Source: G965250275 sp965250275
GTDB taxonomy: Bacteria > Pseudomonadota > Alphaproteobacteria > Rhodobacterales > Rhodobacteraceae
Direction: 5' to 3'
Assembly (NCBI GenBank): GCA_965250275.1
Contig: OZ252297.1
Span: 1,364,001-1,428,000, forward strand
DNA length: 64,000 nucleotides
Every line of letters begins with the position of its first letter. Within the stretch, counting starts at the first letter, position 1. This document shows, in pieces, positions 44,613 to 53,292 of this stretch. The notes below the pieces were generated by a model that saw only the letters and a program-made list of their open reading frames with translations, searched no databases and was not told the DNA's origin. Made by a program: the position numbers and the translations under genes.

Positions 44613-45530
44613 ATGTCCACGCTTCTGATTGTTGAACAAGTGCTCAATGGCCTGCAGTTCGGCGTGATGCTGTTTCTGATGGCTGCCGGACTGACGCTGG
44701 TCTTTGGTGTCATGGGGCTGATCAATCTGGCGCACGGCTCCCTTTACATGGTTGGGGCGTTCGCAGCTGCGGCCGTTGCGGGGGCAACCGGATCCTTCGT
44801 CTTGGCGCTTGGGGCCGCGCTGGCCGCCGCTGCCGCAGCGGGTGCCATCGTGGAACTGCTGGTGATCCGAAGGCTATACGACCGCGATCATCTGGATCAG
44901 GTTCTCGCGACCTTCGCGCTGATCCTGATCTTTTCTGAGGGCACGCGGTGGGTTTTCGGGTCGTTCCCGCTGTTTTTGGATGTGCCAGAAGCGTTGTCGG
45001 GTCCGGTCACTTTGCCAGGGGGAATTGAGTACCCCCTTTACCGTCTGGCCATCATTGGCATCGGGTTGATCGTTGCCGCGGGTTTGTTCTGGCTGATCGC
45101 CCGAACCCGGCTCGGCATTCAGATCAGGGCAGGGGAGAGTGATCGGGAGATGATCGCGGCCTTGGGGGTCGACATCTCCCGCCTCTACACGCTGGTTTTT
45201 GCCCTGGGCGCGGCGCTGGCCGGTCTCGCGGGGGCGCTGGTCGGCGCGATCCAGTCTGTTCAGGTTGGTATGGGCGAGCCCGTACTCATTCTGGCCTTTG
45301 TTGTGATTGTCATTGGTGGCATCGGTTCGATCAAAGGCGCGTTGATCGGCTCGATACTGGTGGGGCTGACCGACACGCTGGGCCGCGCATTGCTCCCGCA
45401 GGTTTTCGGACTGTTCATGGATCCATCGGCAGCCACGGCGGTGGGGGCGGCTCTGGCATCGATGGGGATCTACATCCTGATGGCACTGGTTCTTCTGTTT
45501 CGGCCCACCGGCCTCTTCAGCGGGGCCTAG
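44613..45530 (+). CDS. livH: Branched-chain amino acid-type ABC permease LivH
   Basis: A 305-residue permease of the LivH group with about eight membrane helices. Its N-terminus matches the family (VEQVLNGLQFGVMLFLMAAG then LTLVFGVMGLINLAHGSLYM). The conserved cytoplasmic loop is REMIAALGVDISRLYTLVFA. It ends immediately before the livM start with no spacer, so the two are coupled. Works with LivM as a heterodimeric channel. Confidence 0.9.
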   Translation: MSTLLIVEQVLNGLQFGVMLFLMAAGLTLVFGVMGLINLAHGSLYMVGAFAAAAVAGATGSFVLALGAALAAAAAAGAIVELLVIRRLYDRDHLDQVLATFALILIFSEGTRWVFGSFPLFLDVPEALSGPVTLPGGIEYPLYRLAIIGIGLIVAAGLFWLIARTRLGIQIRAGESDREMIAALGVDISRLYTLVFALGAALAGLAGALVGAIQSVQVGMGEPVLILAFVVIVIGGIGSIKGALIGSILVGLTDTLGRALLPQVFGLFMDPSAATAVGAALASMGIYILMALVLLFRPTGLFSGA

Positions 45531-46514
45531 ATGCAGCGCGAGACCGGCATCAACCTGATCATTATGGTTGCACTCGCAGGCACAGCTGTGGTCGCGCAAT
45601 GGGTGGGTGCACCGTTCACGATCACCCTGGCCACGAAAGTGGCGATTCTGGCGCTGGCGGCGGTTGGTCTCAACATCGCGTTGGGTCTGGGCGGGCTGGT
45701 GAGTTTCGGTCATGCGGCCTTTTTCGGGATCGGTGGCTACGCCATGGGCATCCTGGCCAGTCACGCGCAAAGCTATGCACCGATCATGGAAACACCCTTC
45801 CTGATCGAAGGGACAAAATCCATGCCAATCATCTGGCTGGTGGCGGTCGTTTGCAGTGCCCTGGCGGCCCTGGCGATCGGCGCGCTCAGCCTGCGCACGT
45901 CCGGGGTCTACTTCATCATGATCACGCTCGCGTTCGGTCAGATGTTTTACTACTTCACCATCAGCTGGCCCGCTTATGGCGGTGAGGACGGGTTGCCGAT
46001 CTATGTGCGCAACGATTTCCCGGGCCTGAATACGCTGGACCCGATCCAGTTCTTTGCGATCTGTTTCGCGCTTCTGGGCGGCGCCTTGCTGTTCGCCGGA
46101 GCGCTCGCCCGATCACCATTTGGGCTTGCCCTGACAGCGACGCGTCAAAACCCCGACCGGGTCGAGGCGGTGGGGTTGTCACCTTTCCGGTTGAAGCTGG
46201 TCGCCTTTGTGATTTCCGGCGCCGTGACCGGACTGGCGGGCGCTCTTTTTGCGGACCTGAACCGATTTGTCAGCCCGACGATGTTCAGTTGGCAAACGAG
46301 CGGCGAAATCATGATTTTTGTCATCCTCGGCGGGGTCGGCCGCCTGTTTGGACCGGTGGCGGGTGCCGCGCTCTTCATCCTGTTGGAACATTGGCTGGGC
46401 GGGGTGTCGGAGTACTGGCTGATCTATGTCGGGTTCCTGCTGCTGTTGGTGGTGCTCTTTGCCCGGGGCGGGCTGATCGGCACGCTGGCCGGACGAGAGG
46501 TCTCGCATGACTGA
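45531..46514 (+). CDS. livM: Branched-chain amino acid-type ABC permease LivM
   Basis: A 327-residue permease of the LivM group. Family blocks are AAVGLNIALGLGGLVSFGHA, the AAFFGIGGYAMGILASHAQS region and VSPTMFSWQTSGEIMIFVIL. The ATG directly follows the livH stop. It overlaps livG by eight bases. About ten membrane helices are expected; the exact topology was not counted. Confidence 0.9.
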   Translation: MQRETGINLIIMVALAGTAVVAQWVGAPFTITLATKVAILALAAVGLNIALGLGGLVSFGHAAFFGIGGYAMGILASHAQSYAPIMETPFLIEGTKSMPIIWLVAVVCSALAALAIGALSLRTSGVYFIMITLAFGQMFYYFTISWPAYGGEDGLPIYVRNDFPGLNTLDPIQFFAICFALLGGALLFAGALARSPFGLALTATRQNPDRVEAVGLSPFRLKLVAFVISGAVTGLAGALFADLNRFVSPTMFSWQTSGEIMIFVILGGVGRLFGPVAGAALFILLEHWLGGVSEYWLIYVGFLLLLVVLFARGGLIGTLAGREVSHD

Positions 46515-47262
46515 AGCAGTGCTGAGCGTGCGAGGTCTGAGCCGATCCTTCGGGGCGTTGAAGGCTTGCGACGACGTTACGTTCGATCTGCGGCCCGGCG
46601 AAATTCACGCACTGATCGGCCCCAATGGCGCGGGCAAATCCACCCTGATCAAGATGATTGCCGGAAATCTTCCCGCAGACCACGGACAGGTTTTCTTTGA
46701 GGGGAACGACATCACACCTCTCGACACCGTCCACCGCGCGCGCGCCGGATTGGCACGCACCTTTCAGATTTCTGCTCTGGCGATGGAGCACACGGTTCTG
46801 CAGAACGTGGTTCTGGGGGCGCTGGGGCATCGGGGCAAGGCACTTCGCTTTCTGCGGCCTGTGATGAAGGACGGCGCGCTGTTGAGCGAGGCAAAGTCCG
46901 CACTGCGCCGTGTCGGACTGGAGGACGACTCGGCACGGCGCGTGGCTGATTTGTCTCATGGCCAGCGCAGACAGTTGGAGGTCGCGGTGGCGTTGACGTT
47001 GCAGCCGCGCGCTTTCCTGATGGATGAACCGATGGCAGGCCTGGGCGCGGACGGGTCTGCCCGTATGACCGGCTTTTTGTCAGCATTGCGCAGCGAGGCG
47101 CCCATCCTGCTGGTTGAGCATGACATGGATGCGGTGTTCGCACTGGCAGATCGTATCAGCGTTCTGGTCTACGGACGCATCATCGCAACCGGGACAGTGG
47201 CCGAAATCCGGGCGGATCCGCAGGTGCGTGAGGCTTACCTGGGTGAGGAACACGCGGAATGA
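46507..47262 (+). CDS. livG: Branched-chain amino acid-type ABC ATPase LivG
   Basis: A 251-residue ATPase with Walker A GPNGAGKST, signature LSHGQRRQLEVAVAL (with the LivG-type variant HG), Walker B AFLMDEPMAGLG and H-loop LVEHDMDAVF. The C-terminal YLGEEHAE closes the usual LivG end. It overlaps livF by four bases. Confidence 0.9.
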   Translation: MTEAVLSVRGLSRSFGALKACDDVTFDLRPGEIHALIGPNGAGKSTLIKMIAGNLPADHGQVFFEGNDITPLDTVHRARAGLARTFQISALAMEHTVLQNVVLGALGHRGKALRFLRPVMKDGALLSEAKSALRRVGLEDDSARRVADLSHGQRRQLEVAVALTLQPRAFLMDEPMAGLGADGSARMTGFLSALRSEAPILLVEHDMDAVFALADRISVLVYGRIIATGTVAEIRADPQVREAYLGEEHAE

Positions 47263-47948
47263 GCCTGTTGGAGCTTTCAGGAATCGAGGCCTCATACGGC
47301 CCCTCGCAAACGCTCTTCGGAGTTGATCTGCAGGTTGGCTCTGGCGAAGTGGTGGCGTTGATGGGCCGCAATGGCATGGGCAAATCCACCACCATCAAGG
47401 TGATTTGCCGATTGCTTGCAAACAGCGCAGGCTCGGTGACGTTTGACGGGAACGATCTCGCGCGCCTGCCTGCCCACAAAGCCGCTCAGGCAGGGCTGGG
47501 CCTTGTTCCTGAAGGGCGTCGCTGTTTTCCAAATCTGACCGTCCATGAAAACCTGTTGGCCGCCGCAAGGCCGGGGGATTGGACCACCGATACTGTTGGT
47601 ACCCTTTTTCCCCGTCTCACCGAACGGCTCGACCAGAGTGCTGCGTCCCTTTCTGGCGGAGAGCAGCAAATGCTGGCCATCGGGCGGGCCTTGATGACCA
47701 ATCCAAGATTGTTGTTGCTTGACGAAGCGACAGAGGGACTGGCTCCGCTGGTCCGACAGGAAATCTGGGCTGCGATCGCGCGCCTTAAGACTGAGGTCGG
47801 GTTGTCGATCCTTGTGGTGGACAAATCGCTGCGCGAGTTGAGCCAGGTCGCTGACAGAGCCGTGATCCTGGAGCGGGGGACAACCGTTTGGGAGGGGCCT
47901 TTTGATGGACTGACCAGCGACACGACCAACCGTTATCTGGGCCTGTAA
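47259..47948 (+). CDS. livF: Branched-chain amino acid-type ABC ATPase LivF
   Basis: A 229-residue ATPase with Walker A GRNGMGKST, the family block LVPEGRRCFPNLTVHENLLA, signature LSGGEQQMLAIGRAL and Walker B LLLLDEATEGLAP. It is the last gene of the operon and converges on the ion-channel gene with ten bases between stops. With LivG it forms a heterodimeric motor. Confidence 0.9.
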   Translation: MSLLELSGIEASYGPSQTLFGVDLQVGSGEVVALMGRNGMGKSTTIKVICRLLANSAGSVTFDGNDLARLPAHKAAQAGLGLVPEGRRCFPNLTVHENLLAAARPGDWTTDTVGTLFPRLTERLDQSAASLSGGEQQMLAIGRALMTNPRLLLLDEATEGLAPLVRQEIWAAIARLKTEVGLSILVVDKSLRELSQVADRAVILERGTTVWEGPFDGLTSDTTNRYLGL

Positions 47949-47958
47949 CCCAGCGCGA

Positions 47959-49071
47959 TCACCCCCAGATGATGAAGGCCCAACCTCCGAGCAACAAGAC
48001 CGGGAACACGTAGCGGCTGACCCGATCAAGGCCGTGCGCGATACTTTCCCTGCCGGCCATCACCAATCGCCCCGCGATCAGTGCTTCGACGATTGCCATG
48101 AGCACCAGAAAGATCGACCAGCTGATAATCTTGTCCAGGATCGTCAAATATCCGACCGGCGGAAGCTGGCTGGACAGCGCAAGATTAAAGGCAATGATCG
48201 TCAACATCGAAGTGGCGCCGAGACCGATCTGGAACTCGTACTTTTCGGGGGGAACCCAGAAAATGACCCAAGACATTGCCACAACGATGACCAGCAACAA
48301 CAGAACACGGTAGACATAGAACTCGGGATTTCGGCTTGCTTCGATCTGAAGCGAAACCACCGAGAAATCGAGCGTGTTGGCCCGCCAGTAGAAGGGTTGC
48401 ACGGACAAGGACACGCCCGTCACGTCCCATCCCTCGATGTTCAATCGATCCGATATCCAGGTATTGTCGTCATCTGCCAGAAAGGCAATCTGATGCGCGC
48501 CATCGCGAGCCGCCCCCATGTCGATCCGGAAGCTATGCTTGTCGAACGGAAAGTCGCGCAGGTTGTGGTAGCTGGATATGAAGCCAGTAAATCGCTGGAT
48601 GTACTCGACCCGCCCGCCCTCATGAATCGCCACCTGATTTTGCGCGTTTCGGGCGGCTTGGCGCAGGTTCGATGAATTCATCAAGCGGATTCGTGGCCGC
48701 CAAACCTCGCTCAGCGGGACGCGGCAGCCCGCAAGCTCGGCGAGGCGTTCGTCAATCCATTCCAGTGTCACGAACATATCGATGTTGAGCTGCTGCCCGG
48801 CGTCGTCCACATCCAGAAGATCGGTCACCGCAACGCTTGCAACAATCTCGGTGGGCAGGTCCGGGTCGCCAGGTCTGATGTCTGTGCGCAGGTTATCGGG
48901 CAAGACACAGGCTGCGGCGGACACCGTCGCAAGGCAGCCGCAAAAAATCAACAGGGCCAGCCGAAAGAACCAGCCTGGCCTCGTGGCCAAGAATACTTGT
49001 CCGTGCATCACCCGTCCCGTTGCCATTCTGACCGTGTCGATCCGGCCTGACCGGTAGTCTGACACGCGCAT
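47959..49071 (-). CDS. Pentameric ligand-gated ion channel homologue (Cys-loop/GLIC-like)
   Basis: A protein of up to 370 residues that looks like a bacterial pLGIC. A signal peptide (near residues 31-54) is followed by an extracellular beta-sandwich domain: LNIDMFVTLEWIDERL, VWRPRIRLMN and the canonical Pro-loop FPFDKHSF (residues 174-181), without the flanking Cys pair, as in GLIC. Four membrane helices follow: M1 (VLLLLVIVVAMSWVIFW), M2 near residues 279-302 (EFQIGLGATSMLTIIAFN, then LP), M3 and M4 at the C-terminus. The E279 position before M2 corresponds to the -2' Glu of cation-selective GLIC. It follows puuD by 33 bases on the same strand. Several start codons are possible (49071, 49026, 49008). 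Function and ligand are unknown. Confidence 0.85.
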   Translation of the reverse strand: MRVSDYRSGRIDTVRMATGRVMHGQVFLATRPGWFFRLALLIFCGCLATVSAAACVLPDNLRTDIRPGDPDLPTEIVASVAVTDLLDVDDAGQQLNIDMFVTLEWIDERLAELAGCRVPLSEVWRPRIRLMNSSNLRQAARNAQNQVAIHEGGRVEYIQRFTGFISSYHNLRDFPFDKHSFRIDMGAARDGAHQIAFLADDDNTWISDRLNIEGWDVTGVSLSVQPFYWRANTLDFSVVSLQIEASRNPEFYVYRVLLLLVIVVAMSWVIFWVPPEKYEFQIGLGATSMLTIIAFNLALSSQLPPVGYLTILDKIISWSIFLVLMAIVEALIAGRLVMAGRESIAHGLDRVSRYVFPVLLLGGWAFIIWG

Positions 49072-49104
49072 TGGCCCGAGACCAAGGCAAAAAGATTGAT
49101 GCGG

Positions 49105-50337
49105 TTACATCTGTGCGGCCCGGAACCAGCGTATGATGGCCTGTCGATCCTCGTCTTCCATCCAGGTCACGTTCGCCGGCGGCATCGCATGACTGATGCC
49201 CGACTGAAGGTAGATCGCCTGTGCGTTCTGGGCGATGTCCGCTTCGGTCTCCAGCAGCACTCCTTTCGGAGCCCACCGAATTCCGTCCCAGACCGGTTCG
49301 CGGGCATGACACATGGAACAGCGCCCCAACACGACGTCATGCGCTTCTGCGAACCCGTCGGCGGCGGCAAAGCGTTGTTCGTAGGGCGTGAGCGGTTGCT
49401 GTTCGGCCTCTTCCAACGGGACCTGCCGCATCGGCGCAGTGGACAGCCAGACAATGGCCAAGAACAATATCGCCGTCACAGCCCATGTCCATGTCGGATT
49501 TCCGGTCCGTGCGTGCATGGTGTTGAAATAATGCCGGATTGTGACCCCCATCAGGAAGACCAGGCTGGCAATGATCCAGTTGTATTCGGTCGCAAAGGCC
49601 AGCGGATAGTGGTTCGACAGCATCAGGAAGATGACCGGCAACGTCAGGTAGTTGTTGTGGGTGCTGCGCAGCTTGGCGATCTTGCCGTATTTCGGGTCAG
49701 GGGTGCGCCCGTTTTTCAGGTCGTCAACGACGATCCGCTGGTTCGGCATGATGATGAAGAAGACGTTTGCCGTCATGATCGTGGCGGTGAACGCCCCCAG
49801 ATGCAGCATCATGGCCCGGCCTGTGAAGATCTGGTTGTATCCCCACCCCATCGCAACCAGCAGCACAAACAGCAGCACCATGAGCAAGGTCGGGTGCTCT
49901 CCGAGCGGAGATTTGCAAAGGGCATCATAGACCAGCCATCCGATGCTCAAGGAGGCTGCAGAGATCAGAACCCCTTGCCAGACCGTCAGATCCGCTTTGG
50001 TGGTGTCGATCAGGTAAAGCTCTGCGCCGGCCCAGTACACGATGGCCAGCAATGCGGCCCCGCTGAGCCATGTGGCGTAGCTTTCCCATTTGAACCAAGT
50101 CAGGTGTTCCGGCATCGCCTCGGGCGCCACGAGGTATTTTCGGATGTGGTAAAATCCGCCGCCATGCACCTGCCATTCCTCGCCAAACGCGCCCGGGGGC
50201 AGGTCCGGCGCCTTGCGAAGCCCCAGATCCAGCGCGATGAAATAGAACGAAGATCCGATCCAGGCGATTGCGGTGATCACGTGCAGCCAGCGAACGGCAA
50301 AACCGATCCAATCCCAGAATACCGCCAGTTCAAACAT
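49105..50337 (-). CDS. puuD: Membrane-bound urate hydroxylase PuuD with c-type haem domain
   Basis: A 410-residue integral membrane protein of the PuuD (DUF989) family, which oxidises urate to 5-hydroxyisourate using a cytochrome c domain instead of oxygen-using uricase. About eight membrane helices are followed by a C-terminal cytochrome c domain with CSMCH (near residues 341-345) and a downstream Met (SHAMPPANV). Family landmarks are AWIGSSFYFIALDLGL, HGGGFYHIRKYLVAP and LRSTHNNYLTLPVIFLML. It stands divergent to a LysR gene and upstream of the ion-channel gene. With UraH and UraD encoded nearby it opens urate degradation. Confidence 0.92.
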   Translation of the reverse strand: MFELAVFWDWIGFAVRWLHVITAIAWIGSSFYFIALDLGLRKAPDLPPGAFGEEWQVHGGGFYHIRKYLVAPEAMPEHLTWFKWESYATWLSGAALLAIVYWAGAELYLIDTTKADLTVWQGVLISAASLSIGWLVYDALCKSPLGEHPTLLMVLLFVLLVAMGWGYNQIFTGRAMMLHLGAFTATIMTANVFFIIMPNQRIVVDDLKNGRTPDPKYGKIAKLRSTHNNYLTLPVIFLMLSNHYPLAFATEYNWIIASLVFLMGVTIRHYFNTMHARTGNPTWTWAVTAILFLAIVWLSTAPMRQVPLEEAEQQPLTPYEQRFAAADGFAEAHDVVLGRCSMCHAREPVWDGIRWAPKGVLLETEADIAQNAQAIYLQSGISHAMPPANVTWMEDEDRQAIIRWFRAAQM

Positions 50338-50433
50338 TCACGCTCTCCTGTCTTCAGCTTGCGCAGGCTATGCAATCGCGGCTTTATTCGGTATTCCCGT
50401 AAATTGTCCAGCTGTATCAAAAATCGCAGAACA

Positions 50434-51369
50434 ATGTCCTATCTCGACAATATCCGAACCTTTGTACGTGTCTACGAACTCGGCAGCATGTCTGCCGCCG
50501 GGCGCGATCTGCGGGTTTCTCCGGCCGTTACCTCTGCCCGGATTTCTCAACTGGAAGACCATCTGGGTGTACGGCTGTTTCAACGCACCACCCGCAATCT
50601 CTCGGCCACCGAACAGGGTCAGGCTTTCTACGCCGGGGCTTGCGCAGTGCTGGAGGCGGTGGACGAGGCTGAGGCGAATGTCAGCCAACTGACCGAAAAC
50701 CCGCGTGGGTCGCTTTATGTGGCGGCACCGCTCGGCGTTGGGCGTCGCCTGATCGCGCCACATGTGCCTGATTTTCTGGAACTTTACCCTGACATTAGGG
50801 TGCGGTTGCGTCTCACCGACAGGTCTGTGGATCTCACAAGCGAAGGGCTGGATCTGGCGTTCTTCCTCGGACAGCCAGAGGACAGCAATCTGCGCATCCG
50901 GGGCATTTCTGACTGCCAAAGGGTGCTCTGCGCGTCGCCCAGCTACATTCAGCGCCATGGCATGCCTGCTTCCGGCGCGGATCTGGTGCGCGGAAAACAT
51001 GAGTGTCTCAATCTGCGCTTTCCCGGCGCGACCGAGTTTCAATGGCGTTTGCAGGCGCCGGAGGGTCAGCAGCGGGTGGCCGTCTCGGGACGCTACGAGT
51101 GTGATGATGGTGACGTTCTGACCGACTGGGCCCTCGCTGGACAAGGGATTGCGATGAAACCGGTGTTCGAGATTGCCGATCACCTGATCTCTGGCGATTT
51201 GGTGCAAGTGGCGCAAGAAACGCCACCCATGCCAGTTCAAATGGCCTGTCTCTACACCCACAGAAAGCATCAGGACCCGAAAACGCGGTTGTTCATGGAG
51301 TTCATGACCGAGAGGCTGGGCGCAGCGGTCAAGGCAGCCGAAGCACGCGCGCAGGACATCGAAACCTGA
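50434..51369 (+). CDS. LysR-family transcriptional regulator
   Basis: A 311-residue LysR regulator. The N-terminal winged HTH is FVRVYELGSMSAAGRDLRVS then PAVTSARISQLEDHLGVRLF; the rest is the substrate-binding effector domain (GRRLIAPHVPDFLELYPDIR). The start at ATG 50434 matches the family N-terminus. The open frame runs far upstream, antisense to puuD, without significance. It is divergent from puuD with 96 bp between starts, so it likely regulates urate catabolism in response to a purine intermediate, as is common for LysR genes beside puuD; this is an inference. Confidence 0.88.
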   Translation: MSYLDNIRTFVRVYELGSMSAAGRDLRVSPAVTSARISQLEDHLGVRLFQRTTRNLSATEQGQAFYAGACAVLEAVDEAEANVSQLTENPRGSLYVAAPLGVGRRLIAPHVPDFLELYPDIRVRLRLTDRSVDLTSEGLDLAFFLGQPEDSNLRIRGISDCQRVLCASPSYIQRHGMPASGADLVRGKHECLNLRFPGATEFQWRLQAPEGQQRVAVSGRYECDDGDVLTDWALAGQGIAMKPVFEIADHLISGDLVQVAQETPPMPVQMACLYTHRKHQDPKTRLFMEFMTERLGAAVKAAEARAQDIET

Positions 51370-51488
51370 TCCATCCCCGACGGATTGTTGCCTGATCGGG
51401 GGCATTCGACGCATTGCAGTCCCAATTGTACCGCATTTTGGTACTATCGCGCGTGTACGGACTCTGATGTTTGATCACAGGGCGGACA

Positions 51489-53261
51489 ATGCTGAACCCC
51501 GGGGACCTGATTTTTGTTGGTTGGGATGGCGACAACGAAGATGTCGCCTTTGTCACGACGGCTGCGATTCCCGGCGGCGAAATCATTTACTTCACCGACA
51601 GCGAATGGACGGGAACGCAGTTTCGCGCAGGTGAGCAACTGATCGAGTGGACCGTGCCACCCGAAGGGATCACCGCCGGCTCCGTTCTGACGCTCGACAT
51701 GGTCCCTGGTGGTGGCGCGACCGTGACCGAAACGGGGTCTCTCTCGGGGGACGTCTCGGGCAGTGTGGATTACATCCAGGGCGGTGGACTTCTCGCCTCA
51801 AACAACGAAATGATGTGGGCGTTTCAGGGCACGCGAACCGGCGATGACGTCACCCCTGAGAACTTCATTTCCGTGATTGGAAACGAAGCAGACGGCGGCA
51901 TCGGTGCCACGCCCAACCTTGCCAACACGGGACTGACCCCGCAAAACGGCGCAATCGTGATCGATGGCGATCACGACTACATGTCCTTTCAGGGCTTTGG
52001 CGCGTTGCCGGATCCCTCCAGTGCGCAAGGCGCGATCGACGCCATTTCGGACCTGTCAAACTGGGTGACGCTGGGACCCGGGCGAAACGGGACTGAAGAC
52101 AACCCGCTGCCTGACGGGGGGTTTACACTGACCTCTCCAAGTCTTTTTGACGCAAACGACGTGACCACGCTCTACTTCGATGGAACCCATGTCGCCTTTG
52201 TCGATGACATATCGTCGCCAGACGGAGACGTTACCTCTTTGCTGCAAGTCTCCGACCAACCTTTTTTGCCGACCGACCTTATCGAGATCGACATTCTCAA
52301 CAGCTCTTTGCGACCCGACGGAGAATTCGACTTCGACGAAGTGATCTTCACCCGGGTGAGCGTGACGCGCGGCGGAGTGACGTATGACTTTCAGGTCGGA
52401 GATGGGTCGAAAATCAAGGAGTCCGGAGCCACGGACACCGAATCCGGTCAGGCGGTCGAGCAAGGGGATACCTTTTTTGTCACGAACGATGACGTGAACA
52501 GCCTCGTTAGGGCGCCGTTGGGCAGCGGTCCGTTTTCGGGGTTACCCAGCGGTCGCATGGCATTCTCTCTCAACGAAACCTTCGAACAGGGTCGCGTCAC
52601 TGCCATCGTGCGCGAACAGACTGTGACCGACGAAATGGGGGATGTCGTCGGAATCGAAAATGCCAACTTCTATTTCGGAAACAGCCTCGTTCCGCCGCCC
52701 ATCCCATGTTTTGTTGCTGGCACGCTGATCACAACATGCGCCGGTCCGCGCCCTATCGAGGAACTGGACGTCGGTGATCTGATCGTCAGCCGCGATTCTG
52801 GTGACGTGCCGGTGCGGTGGATCGGTCGGCGCCGGGTGCGTGCGCGGGGCGCCTTCGCCCCCATCCGAATTCGGGCGTATGCCTTGGGCAATGACCGGGA
52901 TCTGCTGGTCTCGCCCAATCACAAAGTGCTTTTGACGGGCTGGCGTGCCGAACTGCTTTTCGGGGAAGAAGAAGTGCTGGTCGCAGCCAAGCATCTGATC
53001 AACGACAAAACGATCGTGCGCGAAACGTGTCTGACTTGGGTCGAGTATTTCCACATTCTGCTGGACAACCACGGGATCATCTACGCAGAGGGGTGCGCCG
53101 CAGAAAGCCTCGATCCGCAGTTCCTGGAAGTCTGGGCCGACGATCTTCCGGAGGATGTCCCTCTGGAGGTTTTCTGCTCCAAGCATTCACATCCGGCAGA
53201 CAGGCTTAGGTCCGCAGGGCGCGTGCACCTCAAAAAGCACGAAGGAAGTTTGCTGAAATAG
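51489..53261 (+). CDS. Hint (hedgehog/intein) domain-containing protein
   Basis: A 590-residue acidic protein. No Sec signal is evident, so secretion by a type I system or cytoplasmic residence are both possible. Residues 1-400 are a beta-rich region with repeated Gly/Asp-containing units (PGDLIFVGWDGDNEDVAFVT, IPGGEIIYFTDSEWTG). From C407 a Hint_2-like domain begins: CFVAGTLITTCAGPRPIEEL then DVGDLIVSRDSG, SPNHKVLL and YFHILLDNHGIIYAEG, the last matching typical Hint blocks. The domain is C-terminal with a ~55-residue tail. Cleavage or autoprocessing at C407 is possible. The gene is unrelated to the surrounding urate genes. ATG 51489 is preferred over the upstream TTG; GGGCGGAC precedes it. 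Confidence 0.8.
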   Translation: MLNPGDLIFVGWDGDNEDVAFVTTAAIPGGEIIYFTDSEWTGTQFRAGEQLIEWTVPPEGITAGSVLTLDMVPGGGATVTETGSLSGDVSGSVDYIQGGGLLASNNEMMWAFQGTRTGDDVTPENFISVIGNEADGGIGATPNLANTGLTPQNGAIVIDGDHDYMSFQGFGALPDPSSAQGAIDAISDLSNWVTLGPGRNGTEDNPLPDGGFTLTSPSLFDANDVTTLYFDGTHVAFVDDISSPDGDVTSLLQVSDQPFLPTDLIEIDILNSSLRPDGEFDFDEVIFTRVSVTRGGVTYDFQVGDGSKIKESGATDTESGQAVEQGDTFFVTNDDVNSLVRAPLGSGPFSGLPSGRMAFSLNETFEQGRVTAIVREQTVTDEMGDVVGIENANFYFGNSLVPPPIPCFVAGTLITTCAGPRPIEELDVGDLIVSRDSGDVPVRWIGRRRVRARGAFAPIRIRAYALGNDRDLLVSPNHKVLLTGWRAELLFGEEEVLVAAKHLINDKTIVRETCLTWVEYFHILLDNHGIIYAEGCAAESLDPQFLEVWADDLPEDVPLEVFCSKHSHPADRLRSAGRVHLKKHEGSLLK

Positions 53262-53292
53262 CTGCGGTGCGCAATGCCCACAGGAGCCTCGA

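Noticed and set aside
49096..50433. Upstream extension of the LysR reading frame by more than 400 codons
   Set aside because: It runs antisense to puuD, and the LysR family N-terminus begins exactly at the ATG at 50434.
51428..51444. GTACC/GGTAC inverted repeat before the Hint gene as an operator
   Set aside because: Five-base arms with a seven-base spacer are too short to separate from chance.
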